From positions 1 through 64,000 of the forward strand of contig CAUYUJ010022540.1 of the NCBI GenBank assembly GCA_963575745.1: 64,000 bases of DNA, in the 5' to 3' direction. The translations under genes and the position numbers were made by a program. Source of the stretch: Prorocentrum cordatum (lineage: Eukaryota; Sar; Dinophyceae; Prorocentrales; Prorocentraceae). Below the pieces are notes generated by a model that did not search any database, had not been told where the DNA came from, and was given only the letters and a program-made list of their open reading frames with translations. Below, piece by piece: positions 28,241 through 37,907 of this stretch; the stretch's first letter is position 1, and every line of letters starts with the position of its first letter.

Positions 28241-28419
28241 TCGAAATTGACGCTCAGTATTCTGGGCTGTGCGTCGTCGTTCGCCAACTTCTTTTCCATG
28301 TGCACCCACGTGGCGTCGTTTTCCGCAAGGACCAACCAATCGGCGTCGCTCACGTCGTCACTGTTGCGGGCTGGTCCGTGGTGCTCGCCAATAACATGAA
28401 GGAACTCCGGTGCGTGGGG
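28241..28419 (-). CDS. Possible exon of a beta-1,3-glycosyltransferase-like protein
   Basis: The minus-strand frame (within 28192-28524) reads EFLHVIGEHHGPARNSDDV, then SDADWLVLAENDATWVHMEK. An A-D-W-hydrophobic-x-x-A-(D/E)-(D/N)-D-x-(T)-(Y/W)-V stretch matches the D-x-D region of Fringe/C1GalT-like glycosyltransferases. There ADWFxKADDDTYV-like sequence binds the metal and nucleotide-sugar in the Golgi lumen. Here the first two Asp positions are E and N, which would harm activity. Exon limits are guesses. The motif is short, so chance similarity is possible. Confidence 0.3.
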
Positions 28420-28639
28420 GGGGGGCTGGCCGAGGCGGAGGCCGTGGTCCGCGCCGCTCCGCCTACGTGTGTCGAATGCGGCATTGCGGCAGATGCTGAA
28501 CAAGAGCGAGCTGGCGGAGCGCAACGGAAGGCGCTGCGCCTGGTCCGGAAGGAACTGCTGAAGGCACGGGTAAGGTCGAACACCTGGCAGCTCAGCTGCA
28601 GTTTGTCATGGCGGAGCCCTACGACGCGCACCAGGATAA

Positions 28640-29100
28640 TCTCAAGGCGACGGAACCCTGCTCAGAGTCGGCCAACGAGGCCCACCAAACGGGCCCAGAG
28701 TGCTCTCCCAGAGGACCGCCGAGAGAGTCTCAAGGGGCAAAAATCGCCCCGTTCCCTTCGGACAACGTGTATGTTTAGCATACTCGCCTTTTTCGTTTTC
28801 ACGGCGTCCAAAACTGCCCAAGGGGCCCGCAAGGTCGTCCCATGACAGCACATGAGACCCCCAAGAGGGCTCCAGACGGCCCCAGAAGACCCCAAGACAG
28901 CCCCAGGGACCCTTAAGACGGTCCAGGCGAAGCCCAATAGGGCTTCACGAGGGGCCCAAAAGGAGGAATACCAGCTGACATTCCGAGCCCTTCCCCTCCC
29001 CCCGATGGGCCCAAGGCCCCCGAGGCGCCCCCAAGAGGCTCCAAGGGGGCCAAAATGCGTCCCCAGAGGCCACAAGGGCCCTCCCCTGACATGCATCCCA
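28640..29100 (-). repeat. CTTGGGG minisatellite family in inverted orientation
   Basis: The plus strand shows CCCAAGA/CCCCAAGAGGC words, that is, the same family as 20-23 kb but on the minus strand. At 28764-28806 the reverse complement carries the conserved tail: GACGCCGTGAAAACG, then GCGAGTATGCTAAACATAC. Confidence 0.6.
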
Positions 29101-30145
29101 AGAGACCCTCAGATGCATGTAAGAGGCTTCGGAGCCTCTGCCAAGGCACGGTGGCAGGTTGTGCCGAAGGCCACGACATTACTTCCACAAACGTCGGAAA
29201 ATGTTTCTACTTCTGGGGGGCGGCGGAATAGAATAAACCACTTGAATGAAGATACGGATAGGCGACCCACCGATTCTGGATCGGGCGACCCACTTGTATA
29301 GAACCAAACTGTTAAACAAAACGGTGAGCAATCCCTGAATGCCAAGAAGTGTGGTATCAGTATCATGCTTGTGCTAAAGGCACTGCATATGCTGGAGGGC
29401 CTCCTGGGCCTGCACTATGGTGACGCGCACGGCCCGTCCTCTTGGGGAGCATCTAGAAATGGACCCGTGTGGTCGGATCAGCTGCAAGTAGCGACGAAGG
29501 GTTTCGAAGGCTTGGGGGTGTGCGGACGCCCCAAGCTCCCACACCGTCCACGAGCTCCCTACCGGAAACCATGCTCAACTGCTGCGCTACGAGGTGGCAT
29601 GCTGGACTGAGCTGGGATCGGCTGCGCCCAAGCTAGCAAGAGGAGACCGAGCGCACACTGGGAGCCCTTCCCATCGCGCCGAAGGCCGCAAGCCTGGAGA
29701 AATGTCCTCTAGATCAACACGCGAGCGTGGATGGAGAAGCTTTCGGACCTTCTGGGACTGAAGTACACCATCCTATATACGGATGCCACCGACGAAGTGG
29801 GTAGAGAATTGCGCACGTCGACGGCAGTACCCTCCTGGAAATCCAGCGCTTCTTCGACGCTCATGGGCTTGACATTGAAGGTGCGGTAGCCCGCCCCTGG
29901 GTGGCGATGGAAGCGCGGCTTTCACTGGACTTGCGACTGCAGGATCCTCGTCGTCCTCCTCATCTCTGACCTTCCTCCCTTCATCCTACTTCTCATCATC
30001 ATCGCACTCCACCTCATCAAAAAACTCCTCCTCGTGATTGTCCTCAGCATTCCTCTCCTGCTCCTGACCCTCCAACTCCTCATCCTCTCACTTCGATTTC
30101 AGGATGGGAAGACAATACAAACATAACAACAAGAGAACCCCCACT
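29101..30145. other. No gene recognised
   Basis: Mixed sequence with short frames on both strands, and a CTC-rich stretch at about 29945-30085. Nothing recognisable was found. It may be an intron or intergenic DNA near the Brr2-like exon. Confidence 0.4.
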
Positions 30146-30185
30146 CTACCCCCGCGCTCGCGTGGCCCTCGCTGGCTCGCCTGGC

Positions 30186-30270
30186 CTGGAGAACGTTTCG
30201 ATGGTGGTGTGGCGGATGTAGTAGTAGGCCGCGATCAACCCCAGGTTCGCTGGGGCCAGCTCCACATCGT
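30186..30270 (-). CDS. BRR2: Exon of a Brr2-like (SNRNP200) spliceosomal helicase, Sec63 domain
   Basis: On the minus strand an 85-nt segment encodes DVELAPANLGLIAAYYYIR followed by HTTIETFS. The N-L-G-x-I-A-A-Y-Y-Y-I-x-x-T-T-I-E-x-F-S pattern is diagnostic of the Sec63 unit of Brr2, the U5 snRNP helicase that unwinds U4/U6 during spliceosome activation. Flanks fit splice sites: CTCCAG just upstream (acceptor AG) and CTCCAG|GCCAGG just downstream (a GC donor, used in dinoflagellates). Neighbouring Brr2 segments were not found, so this is either one exon of a long gene with large introns or a remnant. Confidence 0.45.
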
Positions 30271-30469
30271 CTGGAGGCGCCGCGGTGAGGGGGGCGCAGT
30301 CGGACCACGATCGAGGGAAGAGCGTCCAGGATGGACAAAACTTCGAGCCGCGGTCAACCGAAAGAGAGCCTTTGGCTCTGAGCTTTGCCCCCTCGCGCGG
30401 CCACCCTGGAGAAAAGTCTCGGCCTAATTCGCGAAGAATTTCATGCGTGCGGCCTACGAGCATTCCGTC

Positions 30470-30560
30470 GGCGGTCGACCCGAAATCCGCCAGAGACATC
30501 TCCACGTCATCTGGAAACGCTGCCGTCCAGCCGACCCCTCCCCTCGGAAACTGGAGGCCA
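30470..30560 (-). other. Diverged duplicate of the Brr2-like exon boundary
   Basis: The minus-strand frame 30146-30832 also contains WTAAFPDDVEMSLADFGS (about 30490-30540). It resembles the APPDDVELAPANLG start of the Brr2-like exon, with the same TAA-x-PDDVE lead-in. This suggests a local duplication of the exon start, followed by divergence. The remainder of that frame is not recognised. Confidence 0.3.
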
Positions 30561-30832
30561 TGCTCCACCACCAGCCCCGGCCAGGCCCATCGTGAGCCCA
30601 GGGCTTGCGCATAGGCGATCCGCGTTGGTCGAGGGCCCAATGGTGGCGATGAACACAAATGGCCTTCCGTGGAGAACCGGGCCACATTCCAAGAGGAAGG
30701 CCGCCTCTGTAAACGCCATCCCCTGGAGCTTCCAAGATGCGGGGGACTTCTTAGAAGACCGGCCCCCCTGAGACTGGTTGTGTGCAGTGTCCTATGTCCG
30801 ACTGCCCCGCAGCCGACCCCCCGTCCCTCCAA

Positions 30833-31347
30833 ATTTTTTGGGCGGAACTACTCCATCTTCCAATCCGCATGCACTGCTGAGTGTCGCAGGCAGTGCAGAC
30901 GGGTACGGGATCCAAGCAACGTTTCCACGGGGCGCACATTTCCACGACGCACGGCGTGGTGAACAAAACAACGCATCACATGAAGACGCACGCTGCAAAT
31001 CAAACTCGGGCGAATCACGCGGAGACAGAAGGAGGCCAAGAAGATACCGCCATGTCCAAGCGCTGCACTATGATCACCCAACCATACGTGTGGCAAGAGT
31101 CGGGGCTTGGGGCACAAACCGTAGTGGGTCAAACAATCGGTATCACAATTCCTGCCGATGCATCCAAACCTACAACACTTTGGGGTCGGATGGAAACGGG
31201 CCAGAATATTGAAAGCAAAACAATCAGACGAATCAGACCAACAACAAGATTCGGGAGACGCTTTTGACACATACCTCAATCGGAAGACAATGAATTGTAA
31301 TGTGCGGTTGCCGCCCTCGGGCAACCATACACCTCTCATCCCAAAGC
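30833..31347. other. No gene recognised, 3' flank of the LINE
   Basis: A less GC-rich stretch. Frames on the two strands are equally open. No motif is seen. Confidence 0.4.
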
Positions 31348-31360
31348 AATATACAATATA
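31348..31360. repeat. Target-site duplication, 3' side of LINE
   Basis: AATATACAATATA, identical over 13 bp to 37895-37907, immediately beyond the A-rich 3' end of the LINE. Confidence 0.8.
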
Positions 31361-31544
31361 TTTTTGTTGTCAGCGATCCCCCGGGGGCCTGAACGATTAT
31401 AAACAACACATCGGCACAGATGGCCGACGACGACGTGCTCAGCCGCTGAGCGCGGTTAACGTACAGCACAGCGGTTGAGGGACAGCTAAGGACGGCCCCG
31501 AAGGGCCCCAGATCTCGCCCACCACGCCATCCAACAAAACCTGG

Positions 31545-32759
31545 TCACGTTGCGTCGCTCGCGGACGCAGCAGCAGGCCTTGCCACCGCCGACGCCTCGC
31601 GGGCCTGAATGCGCGCCAAAAGCGCCGCCATCCCTGCCGTCTCTATCGGCCCTGACGGCGAGAGCGGCAGGCTGACGTCGGGCGGCGGAGGCCGCTGAGA
31701 CGCGTAGCAGAAGAACGCCACTCCACGCCTCGAAGACTCACTCACCGTGCTGCTGTCACGGTAATGCGGATAAACTCCAGAAAAGATTCGCCTCAGCGTG
31801 GTGGCACCTCCAGCCAATCTGCGCTGAATGCACTCCTTGCCGAGCACGTGGCAGCGCGCGGAAGAGCACGCTCCGCGCGTGGCGCAAAAGAAGAGGATGA
31901 GCCTCTGCTCACCCTCATTTACAATGCAATGCGCAAGGGAGTGCCCCAGGGACCGATCCAAAACGCCGCGCCACAGCCTGCTGGGTCCTCTACATCCCAA
32001 CATGGGTCGCGCCTCCAGGTCCGTGGAAAGACAAGAGCAATGCAAACATCTAGCGCAGCCCTGACCAATCTCCCGCCAGGAATGCCAACCTCCCGATTTA
32101 AAAAACTTAGCCATCGGTCCAGTGGGCTGACGGCCAAACCAACCGGGAGGAAAGGTGGCTAGCACGGCACCCGCCACTCTCGCCGCAAAGACGAGTAAAT
32201 CGCACTTCCTGTCCACCTCCGTTCTTTCATGCACGCTGGGTTGAGGATGGAGGAGGAGGGCTTGCTTGGCCAGGGCGTCGGCTTCCAAGTTGCCGATGCC
32301 GATCCGTCTCCCGCGCGCTGGCAGGGCGTCCAGAACAGCGCGCGCGCGGTGCGCAGGAGCGCGGTGCGCCGACGGGGTATGGGGACACTTCATGCAGAAG
32401 GGCGCCTCTCTGAAGGCCAGCATAAGGATGTTTATGGACAGCCTGTTAATCCCGCGTAGCCTCACAGATGCGCACCACATGCATGCAATCGGCGTGGCGG
32501 TCGCCGCCGTTGCTCTGAAACATCGGGGGCAAGGCCATGCACAAGTGTTCCGCAGCTTGGGAGGTCTGCGGGAGGACCGACAGCACCGCGCCTTTGGCAT
32601 GCGCAATATTAGCGTCACCTTCGCCCAAGAAAACCCAAGAGCAGGCCGCCCTGGACAGCTCCCTGACGGCATAGCGAAAGGCCGAGCCGTCCACGACGAC
32701 ATCGCAACCCGAGAGGCCCACAGAGCCCCAATCACAAAATATCCCCTTCGGGCGAGCAC
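31545..32759 (-). pseudogene. LINE RNase H and C-terminal region
   Basis: The domain starts in frame 32446-32721 with CDVVVDGSAFRYAVRELSRA (first catalytic Asp in VDGS) and helical sequence. It then shifts into frame 31545-32759 with IGIGNLEADALAKQALLL (last Asp in N-x-E-A-D). A C-terminal region follows with FPPGWFGRQP and a CARCLHCSC Cys cluster, and ends at TGA near 31545. RNase H removes template RNA during target-primed reverse transcription. The frameshift near 32.45 kb breaks it. A 3' untranslated stretch of about 180 bp follows, containing a CCCCCGGGGG palindrome near 31380. Confidence 0.75.
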
Positions 32760-32793
32760 AGGATGGGTTTGGTGGCCTCAGGGTGTTCCCACT

Positions 32794-33522
32794 TTAACAC
32801 ATCGAAGAACAAACGGTCCTGACTTTCAAGAGCTTCGTGGGAGCCTCATCCGTAACGCGTTTCCGAGCCGCGACGGCCTCAGGGCGAAGGCACTGCCAAA
32901 TGCGGTGCCGCACACTATGAGGCATCCCATACTTAGGGCATCGCCCGTCGCACGCATATCCAGCAGCCTGAGCCCTCGCACGGGTCCACACCCCTTTGCA
33001 GAAGACGCTCAAAGCCAGGTACTTCTGCTGAGGATTGGGTTCCCTTCCCTTGGGGCCCAACAAGGTTGTGAAGGGATCCGCACAAAACCGAACGCCGCCA
33101 GCCCCATGGGTGTCTTGGCACAAAACACGCTCGTGCTTACGTTGGACAGCCAACTGCAACGTATGGGCAAGCGTCGCAGGCGAGGTGTAGTCCAGATGCA
33201 CCTCGCGACCGCAGTCGTCTTCAAAAGTGAGGGGGGTCACCGACTGCCACCCTATCCTAGCCAAAGACAGGTGCATGCGCTGCAGAGGTCCTCGTGATGA
33301 TCGCCACGCGACCTTGTCATCAAAGGGGACAGCACGCCAAAGCTGAACAATTTCCTTGGCATTATACAGAGAAATCGACGGGGAAGCGAGGGCCAGCCGA
33401 ACAACCGAAGCCCACTGTAAGGCTGGCGCAACGGACGGCCTCCACACGGGGTCCCCAAGGATAACCAAACGCGCCTGGAGGGAGCACCCGCGGTGCCTAG
33501 GGGGGTGCGAAGATAAAAGCAC
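32794..33522 (-). CDS. LINE region between RT and RNase H, with Cys/His block
   Basis: A 242-residue open frame. The first 100 residues are mixed (VAWRSSRGPLQRMHLSLARI). The end has CDGRCPKYGMPHSVRHRIWQ and then CLRP. This C-x3-C-x8-H-x3-H-x3-C-like block is a zinc-ribbon-like element often found after the RT of RNase H-bearing LINEs. It is intact as a single frame, unlike its neighbours. Confidence 0.6.
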   Translation of the reverse strand: MLLSSHPPRHRGCSLQARLVILGDPVWRPSVAPALQWASVVRLALASPSISLYNAKEIVQLWRAVPFDDKVAWRSSRGPLQRMHLSLARIGWQSVTPLTFEDDCGREVHLDYTSPATLAHTLQLAVQRKHERVLCQDTHGAGGVRFCADPFTTLLGPKGREPNPQQKYLALSVFCKGVWTRARAQAAGYACDGRCPKYGMPHSVRHRIWQCLRPEAVAARKRVTDEAPTKLLKVRTVCSSMC

Positions 33523-33549
33523 GTTGAGCCACTTGGAGCTCGCCTTGGC

Positions 33550-35274
33550 TCATCCCCACAACCGCCGAGCCAAAACTGGCCGCAGGTAAACTCCACACGT
33601 GTAGATTTTCCCCATTCGCGATTTTTGACGGGGGAGGGCCGAACGATATCTCATCAAAACTTTGTGTCTCTTCCTCATGTGGGAGATTATTTGTTTTCTG
33701 TTCCACGGACCATGTTTGGTACATCGTGACTGACCTGGTGCAAAATCCGTGCCGAGAGAGACCACGCTGTTCGTGACCTTCCCAGCCAGCTGCCCGAGGT
33801 GCCGAGCAATATTCTGGGCGAGGGTGCGGCTGCTGGCAAAAGTGCTGACCTTGTCGGGCTGAATGCCGGCGCGCAACTCGCCCCTAAACAGGACGTACAA
33901 GCATGCCGCGGCCTGCGTGATATTGGCCAGGACCTCTTGTTCCGAGCCCGACGCTGTGACGCGATCACCGTCCACGTACGGCGACAAATCGACGCTGGGG
34001 TTATCTTCAACAAACTTGTCAAGCGCTTCGATGCTGTAAACTCTAACCAGGATATCGTTGAAGATATCTCCCGCGGGAAGCCCAGATCGGGCGAAATAAG
34101 GCTGGGCCCCGTAATGGACCTCCAAACGGAGCAAACGGGGGCCCCTCAAACAGTTCAACGTCGTGTTAACAATAACCCCGTTGATGCCGTAACGTATCGC
34201 TCTGTCCTTGAGGAGGGCCAAGTCGAAAGACTCGTAATACTTCGTCCCGCCCCATCTGATACCCCCCGTTTCCTGCGGCTCGTAGTGGCCATCTCGGCCC
34301 GAACGGCCTGGTGCCACACGGCATTCTCAGCACTACGGCCAGGGCCAAACGCCCAGTAGCTTCGAAAGTAGTTCGTACTGGAATCCAAAATCAGAGGTCT
34401 CCGCAAACGCCCCCAGACACGGACAGGGCCAGTACACAGCAAAATCGGGCGGAGGCCTCCCTTGGGTTTTCCAGAGGGAACAAGAGCCAGAACAGTTGTT
34501 TCGGAAAAAGGCCCAGGGACTCGATCGCTTGGATTCTCGCCCCGAACTAGTCAAGGGCATCGTCCGAGACCAACGCTAGCTTTCTCGGATGCAGTCCGTC
34601 CAGGGACTGCGACGTCAGGTACGAAAAACTGCTGGACCCACCCCTGATCTCAGCCGCCGTCGGCCTTGGGAGGTGGGCCCGATGTGGGACGCACACCTCG
34701 GGGGGGATGTGAGACGCATGCCAAAACTCAGACAGGGATGCGCCTTCCGCCTTGAGCAGCTCTTTGGGGGGGGGGGGGAACAACCAGGATGATTTTGCAC
34801 CGCGGTCGGGGCCCACTTCTGCTTGAGCTTCGTGAGCCCACGCATGGCCCGTGCACCCCCCGAGAGGGCCTTCTCCTGCCATTGATCCCAACTGTCCTGC
34901 TGGACCTTCGCGACGGCCTTGCGCGCCTCGCTCAGGTCGTCGCCCCGCGACGACAGAGACTCCTGATACTGCTCAATCCAGCCGTCGAGGCCGTCACCGA
35001 GCGCAAAAGAACAAGCCAATTTCCGCGCCTGAGCGAGGGTCGCGTCGACTCTAACATTCTGCCCTTCACCAGGGCATGGTGACATGAGAAGCTGTTGGAT
35101 CTGGTGGCTCGCGTCCTCAGACAACTGCTGAAGCTGAGCTTGATCCGTGGAATCGGGGTCCTGGGAAGCCCTGCGAAGCCGAAGCGAAACAACAGTGGTC
35201 TCCGACAAATGTTGGGCCAACCAGATCCACCCAACGTGCTGCTCTCGGAGGCTACAGGCCTTGGGCTTGGCCAA
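33550..35274 (-). pseudogene. LINE endonuclease-RT linker and reverse transcriptase
   Basis: Frame 34615-35274 is helical linker (QARKLACSFALGDGLDGWIE, LSEARKAVAKVQQDSWDQWQ). Frame 34547-34891 then gives the RT start with SLDGLHPRKLALVSDDALD. Frame 33550-34317 covers palm and fingers: YESFDLALLKDRAIRYGING, SGLPAGDIFNDILVRVYSIE and LSPYVDGDRVTASGS. The catalytic box, normally Y/F-x-D-D, reads Y-V-D-G, so the second Asp is lost. A G13 run at 34766-34778 lies at one frameshift. This RT would prime on nicked genomic DNA. As it stands it is dead. Confidence 0.75.
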
Positions 35275-35696
35275 AATCGTAACCCAGCGAGCTCTCAGGA
35301 GGTCCCCATTTGCGTCGGTTTACCGCCGGGGCCCTCGTAGAGCTCTTTTCTCGCACGGCGCTGCTCGGCACACCTAAAGGAAGCGCCCGGGGCAAGACCC
35401 GAAAAAAAAAACTAGAAAAATCACGCTTTTATGTTTTTTTATCCAAAGACGGTTCCGCCAAGTGTTTTGATAATAATACTGCACCTACGGACCTGAGAAT
35501 TTGACTGGCAGACGCGGCATAAGCCACTACAGGTGCGAAAAATCTGGTTTCTCAAAACGAATTGTCAAATGTCTTTCAAATTTTCGCAGAACCGACCCAA
35601 AGTCATCACATCTTCTTTTCTGGTCGGGTCGACCATCTAGCTCCACCCCGCGCCGGAATTCCTCTGGCTCATCGATGCCGAACTTTGATTTGAACC

Positions 35697-36600
35697 TCAA
35701 CGCCCGAAAGACTCGAGCTCGAGCTCGAGCTGGTTGGCAAAATACTTCCAGGCAGCAACGAGAAGCTCCCACGCCTCGCCGATGGGGCGAGCGAGGGCCG
35801 CGGCAGCAGCATCCTCAGCAATGATACGGCTGAGGGTCCAGTCCTGGGGTCTGGGGGTCGGTCCAAACGGAAGCTCCGCCGGGAGTCTCTGATGCGACCG
35901 ATACATCAGCTGATGGCACCGAACATCATCGCAACGCAGCGTGAGGCACACGGGCCTATGCGGGCGATGGGTCCAGGACATGTCAGCCTCAACCTTATCG
36001 CAGGCACGTGCAAAGCACGTGCTAGCTAAAAAGTAGTCGATCGCGGTGGGGCTTCCTGGGGACAGACACGTCGTCTGCGCCGGCACAAAGAAAGCGCCTT
36101 CAACCCTGCGAGCCAGTCCCGTGGAATCAACCAGGTGGGGGTCAAGATTCCACTCTCCCCCTACAACGTACATTTGTTTCCCAGTAAGCCTCTCTCCCAA
36201 CTGCCGCAGAAGGGAGAGATTGAACGCACGCAGACCAATCCCTGAGTTAAAATAGCACGACAACACATGAAGGGGCGGCCATCCAGGCAAGTCAACGATC
36301 ACATGGATGATACGCCCCTGGAAGATCCCTGGAACATCCGACGGCCACCGTAGGCCAATGTGCGCGCGGGCGAAAACCTCCGCCCCCGCTCGAGGCCCAC
36401 CAGACTCGCCAGCGGGGGAGGGGGAGCACAACACTTTCCACCCCAAACTGGCCGCTGAGGCCGCTCTTTCTCCCTCGCGTTCCTCGAGGGCCCCGATCTC
36501 CTCGCCTGCAGGACGAGCGCCGACGTCGAGCATAACCTCTCACGCAACGTCGGCCAACAATTACCGGAGCTGGTCTCGAAGGTTTCGCCCAAGCCAGCAA
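35697..36600 (-). pseudogene. LINE APE-type endonuclease
   Basis: Frame 35697-36533 carries PPLHVLSCYFNSGIG, QMYVVGGEWNLDPHLVDS (the G-G-D/E-x-N block), GSPTAIDYFLASTC (the S/A-I-D-Y block) and WTHRPHRPVCLTL (the D/T-H-x-P block). These are the conserved blocks of apurinic-endonuclease-like LINE nucleases that nick the target DNA. Asp is replaced by Glu in the GGDxN block and the terminal SDH is THR, so the copy looks inactive. The N-terminal part near 36.4-36.6 kb lies in another frame. Confidence 0.7.
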
Positions 36601-36695
36601 TCTGGGGCGAGGTGAGCGAGTCGGGGGGAGGCGGAGGTGGAGCAGGAACTCCGAATTTAGACAAAGGTATGCCGCAGCAACGTGGGAGCAGACTG

Positions 36696-37777
36696 CTACC
36701 CCGTTCGCGGCTTCTTGCGCAACCTGCTACCGAACTGCTCGATGAACTTTCGCTTGTCGATCCGAATGGCTGCGTGGAAGATCTCGTCGACCATGTCTTC
36801 GTTGAGGTCGTCGTCGTGCTCGAATCCTGGGGTCGGTTGACGCTGCGCATCACCCGCGCCAACCCCGCTTCCGTCAGATGCAGCGCTAGGAGAATCGCCA
36901 TGACCAGGAGCGTCAGCGCCCTCTGTCGTGAAGGGCGATGGCGCCGATACTGTGGGCGTCGCCTTCGCCTGAGAGGCCGCAAGCAACTCCGCGAACTTCT
37001 CGAACGTGTCGGACTGCAGCATATCCTTGATCTGTGCTTGCTCACTCGAAGAAGCCAGCGCCTCAGGGCCGACCTCCAGACCCGCAGCAGGCACGCCAGA
37101 CAGAGTGCGAATGAGGTCTCTGTTGAGGAGCTCAATCTCGCGATCCGCAGCTGCAACCTGAGCCCGCATGCCATTGATCTGTTCTTGGGCACTTGCGATG
37201 AAAAGTAACTGCTCTTCAATATGTCAAGTCTTTGCTTCTTGCATTTTCCACTTCCCAAGCGATGTCCCACATTCGCATGTTGTGTGAGCTGGGGCTTGGT
37301 CTGGTGAAGCTCACGACGAACTGCCTCAAGCTTCACCTCCAGCTCAGCCTTAGAACTCTAGCCAGACTCGCCAAGCTTCTCGCAGTGCGTGATTGCCACC
37401 TCGAGCTGCTTGATACTGTCGCGCAGCTCCTGCCCCTTGGGATCCTTCGGCGGGTCCTTGGCATTGTGGTTGGCCGACAGCGCTGTCCCTCCACTCGGAC
37501 CCCCGCCACCTGCCAACTTGTCGAACTTGCGCTGGAGCTCATCCAGCCGCCTCTGGAGCTTGTCGTCACGACTGCCCCCACCGACACGAGGAGGGCCAGC
37601 GCGAGGGCGGTGCTGCTGGCCGCGCGCATGTAGCTCTGCTGCACGGCGCACCTCGGGCGGTGCCTTCTTACCACACTTGCATATGATCCTGGACGCCCAG
37701 TTGGTGTTGCGCCCGCATGAACACGCCCACGTCGGCACCATCGGTCCAGGAAGGACCTCAGCGCCCCCGTCGGCCAT
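36696..37777 (-). pseudogene. LINE ORF1 with RanBP2-like Cys finger and coiled coil
   Basis: The first ATG after the spliced leader is at 37777 and opens MADGGAEVLPGP. Residues 17-36 form W-x-C-x-C-x4-N-x6-C-x-C, resembling a RanBP2-type zinc finger with C-x-C instead of C-x2-C pairs. A coiled coil follows (DDKLQRRLDELQRKFDKLAG and REIELLNRDLIRTLSG in a second frame). Then comes an acidic Ser/Ala stretch and a basic end at 36696. Stops and frameshifts near 37.36 and 37.2 kb split it. ORF1 proteins of LINEs bind their RNA. The finger could do that here, by inference. Confidence 0.6.
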
Positions 37778-37872
37778 GAGAGCCCGTAGGTTGGAAACGA
37801 TGCTTACAGCAGCGACTGCCGCTCTGAAGACTGCTGCTGCAAGCTCAGGAATCAACACCTGAGCCAGGACGG

Positions 37873-37893
37873 CTTGAGCCAAAATGGCTACGG
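37873..37893 (-). other. Dinoflagellate spliced-leader sequence at LINE 5' end
   Basis: The minus strand reads CCGTAGCC, then ATTTTGG, then CTCAAG: a perfect 21-nt match to positions 2-22 of the conserved dinoflagellate SL. Position 1 of the SL (D = not C) corresponds to 37894, which reads C. Directly downstream, CCGTCCTGGCTCAGG (37858-37872) is a partial, mutated look-alike that may be an older relict leader. No SL-RNA gene body (Sm site, donor GT) follows, so this is an mRNA-derived leader. Confidence 0.92.
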
Positions 37894-37894
37894 G

Positions 37895-37907
37895 AATATA
37901 CAATATA
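37895..37907. repeat. Target-site duplication, 5' side of LINE
   Basis: AATATACAATATA, identical to 31348-31360, one base from the spliced leader. AT-rich, so some chance matching is possible, but both copies sit exactly at the predicted ends. Confidence 0.8.

Larger units (their letters stand above)
31361..37894 (-). mobile_element. Full-length LINE (non-LTR retrotransposon) with spliced leader at its 5' end, locus B
   Basis: The element is 6534 bp and runs right to left. It begins with the dinoflagellate SL at 37893, then ORF1 with a Cys-rich finger, an APE-type endonuclease, RT, a Cys/His block and RNase H. It ends in GACAACAAAAA at 31361. Perfect 13-bp direct repeats abut both ends. This domain order defines an APE-type LINE with RNase H. 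Many frameshifts interrupt the coding and the RT box has lost an Asp, so the copy is inactive. The exact fit of the SL between coding sequence and target-site duplication shows the template RNA was a mature, trans-spliced mRNA. Confidence 0.85.

Noticed and set aside
37850-37900. A functional SL-RNA gene
   Set aside because: After the SL match there is no donor GT with an SL-RNA body; the sequence runs on into LINE ORF1 and is bounded by a target-site duplication.
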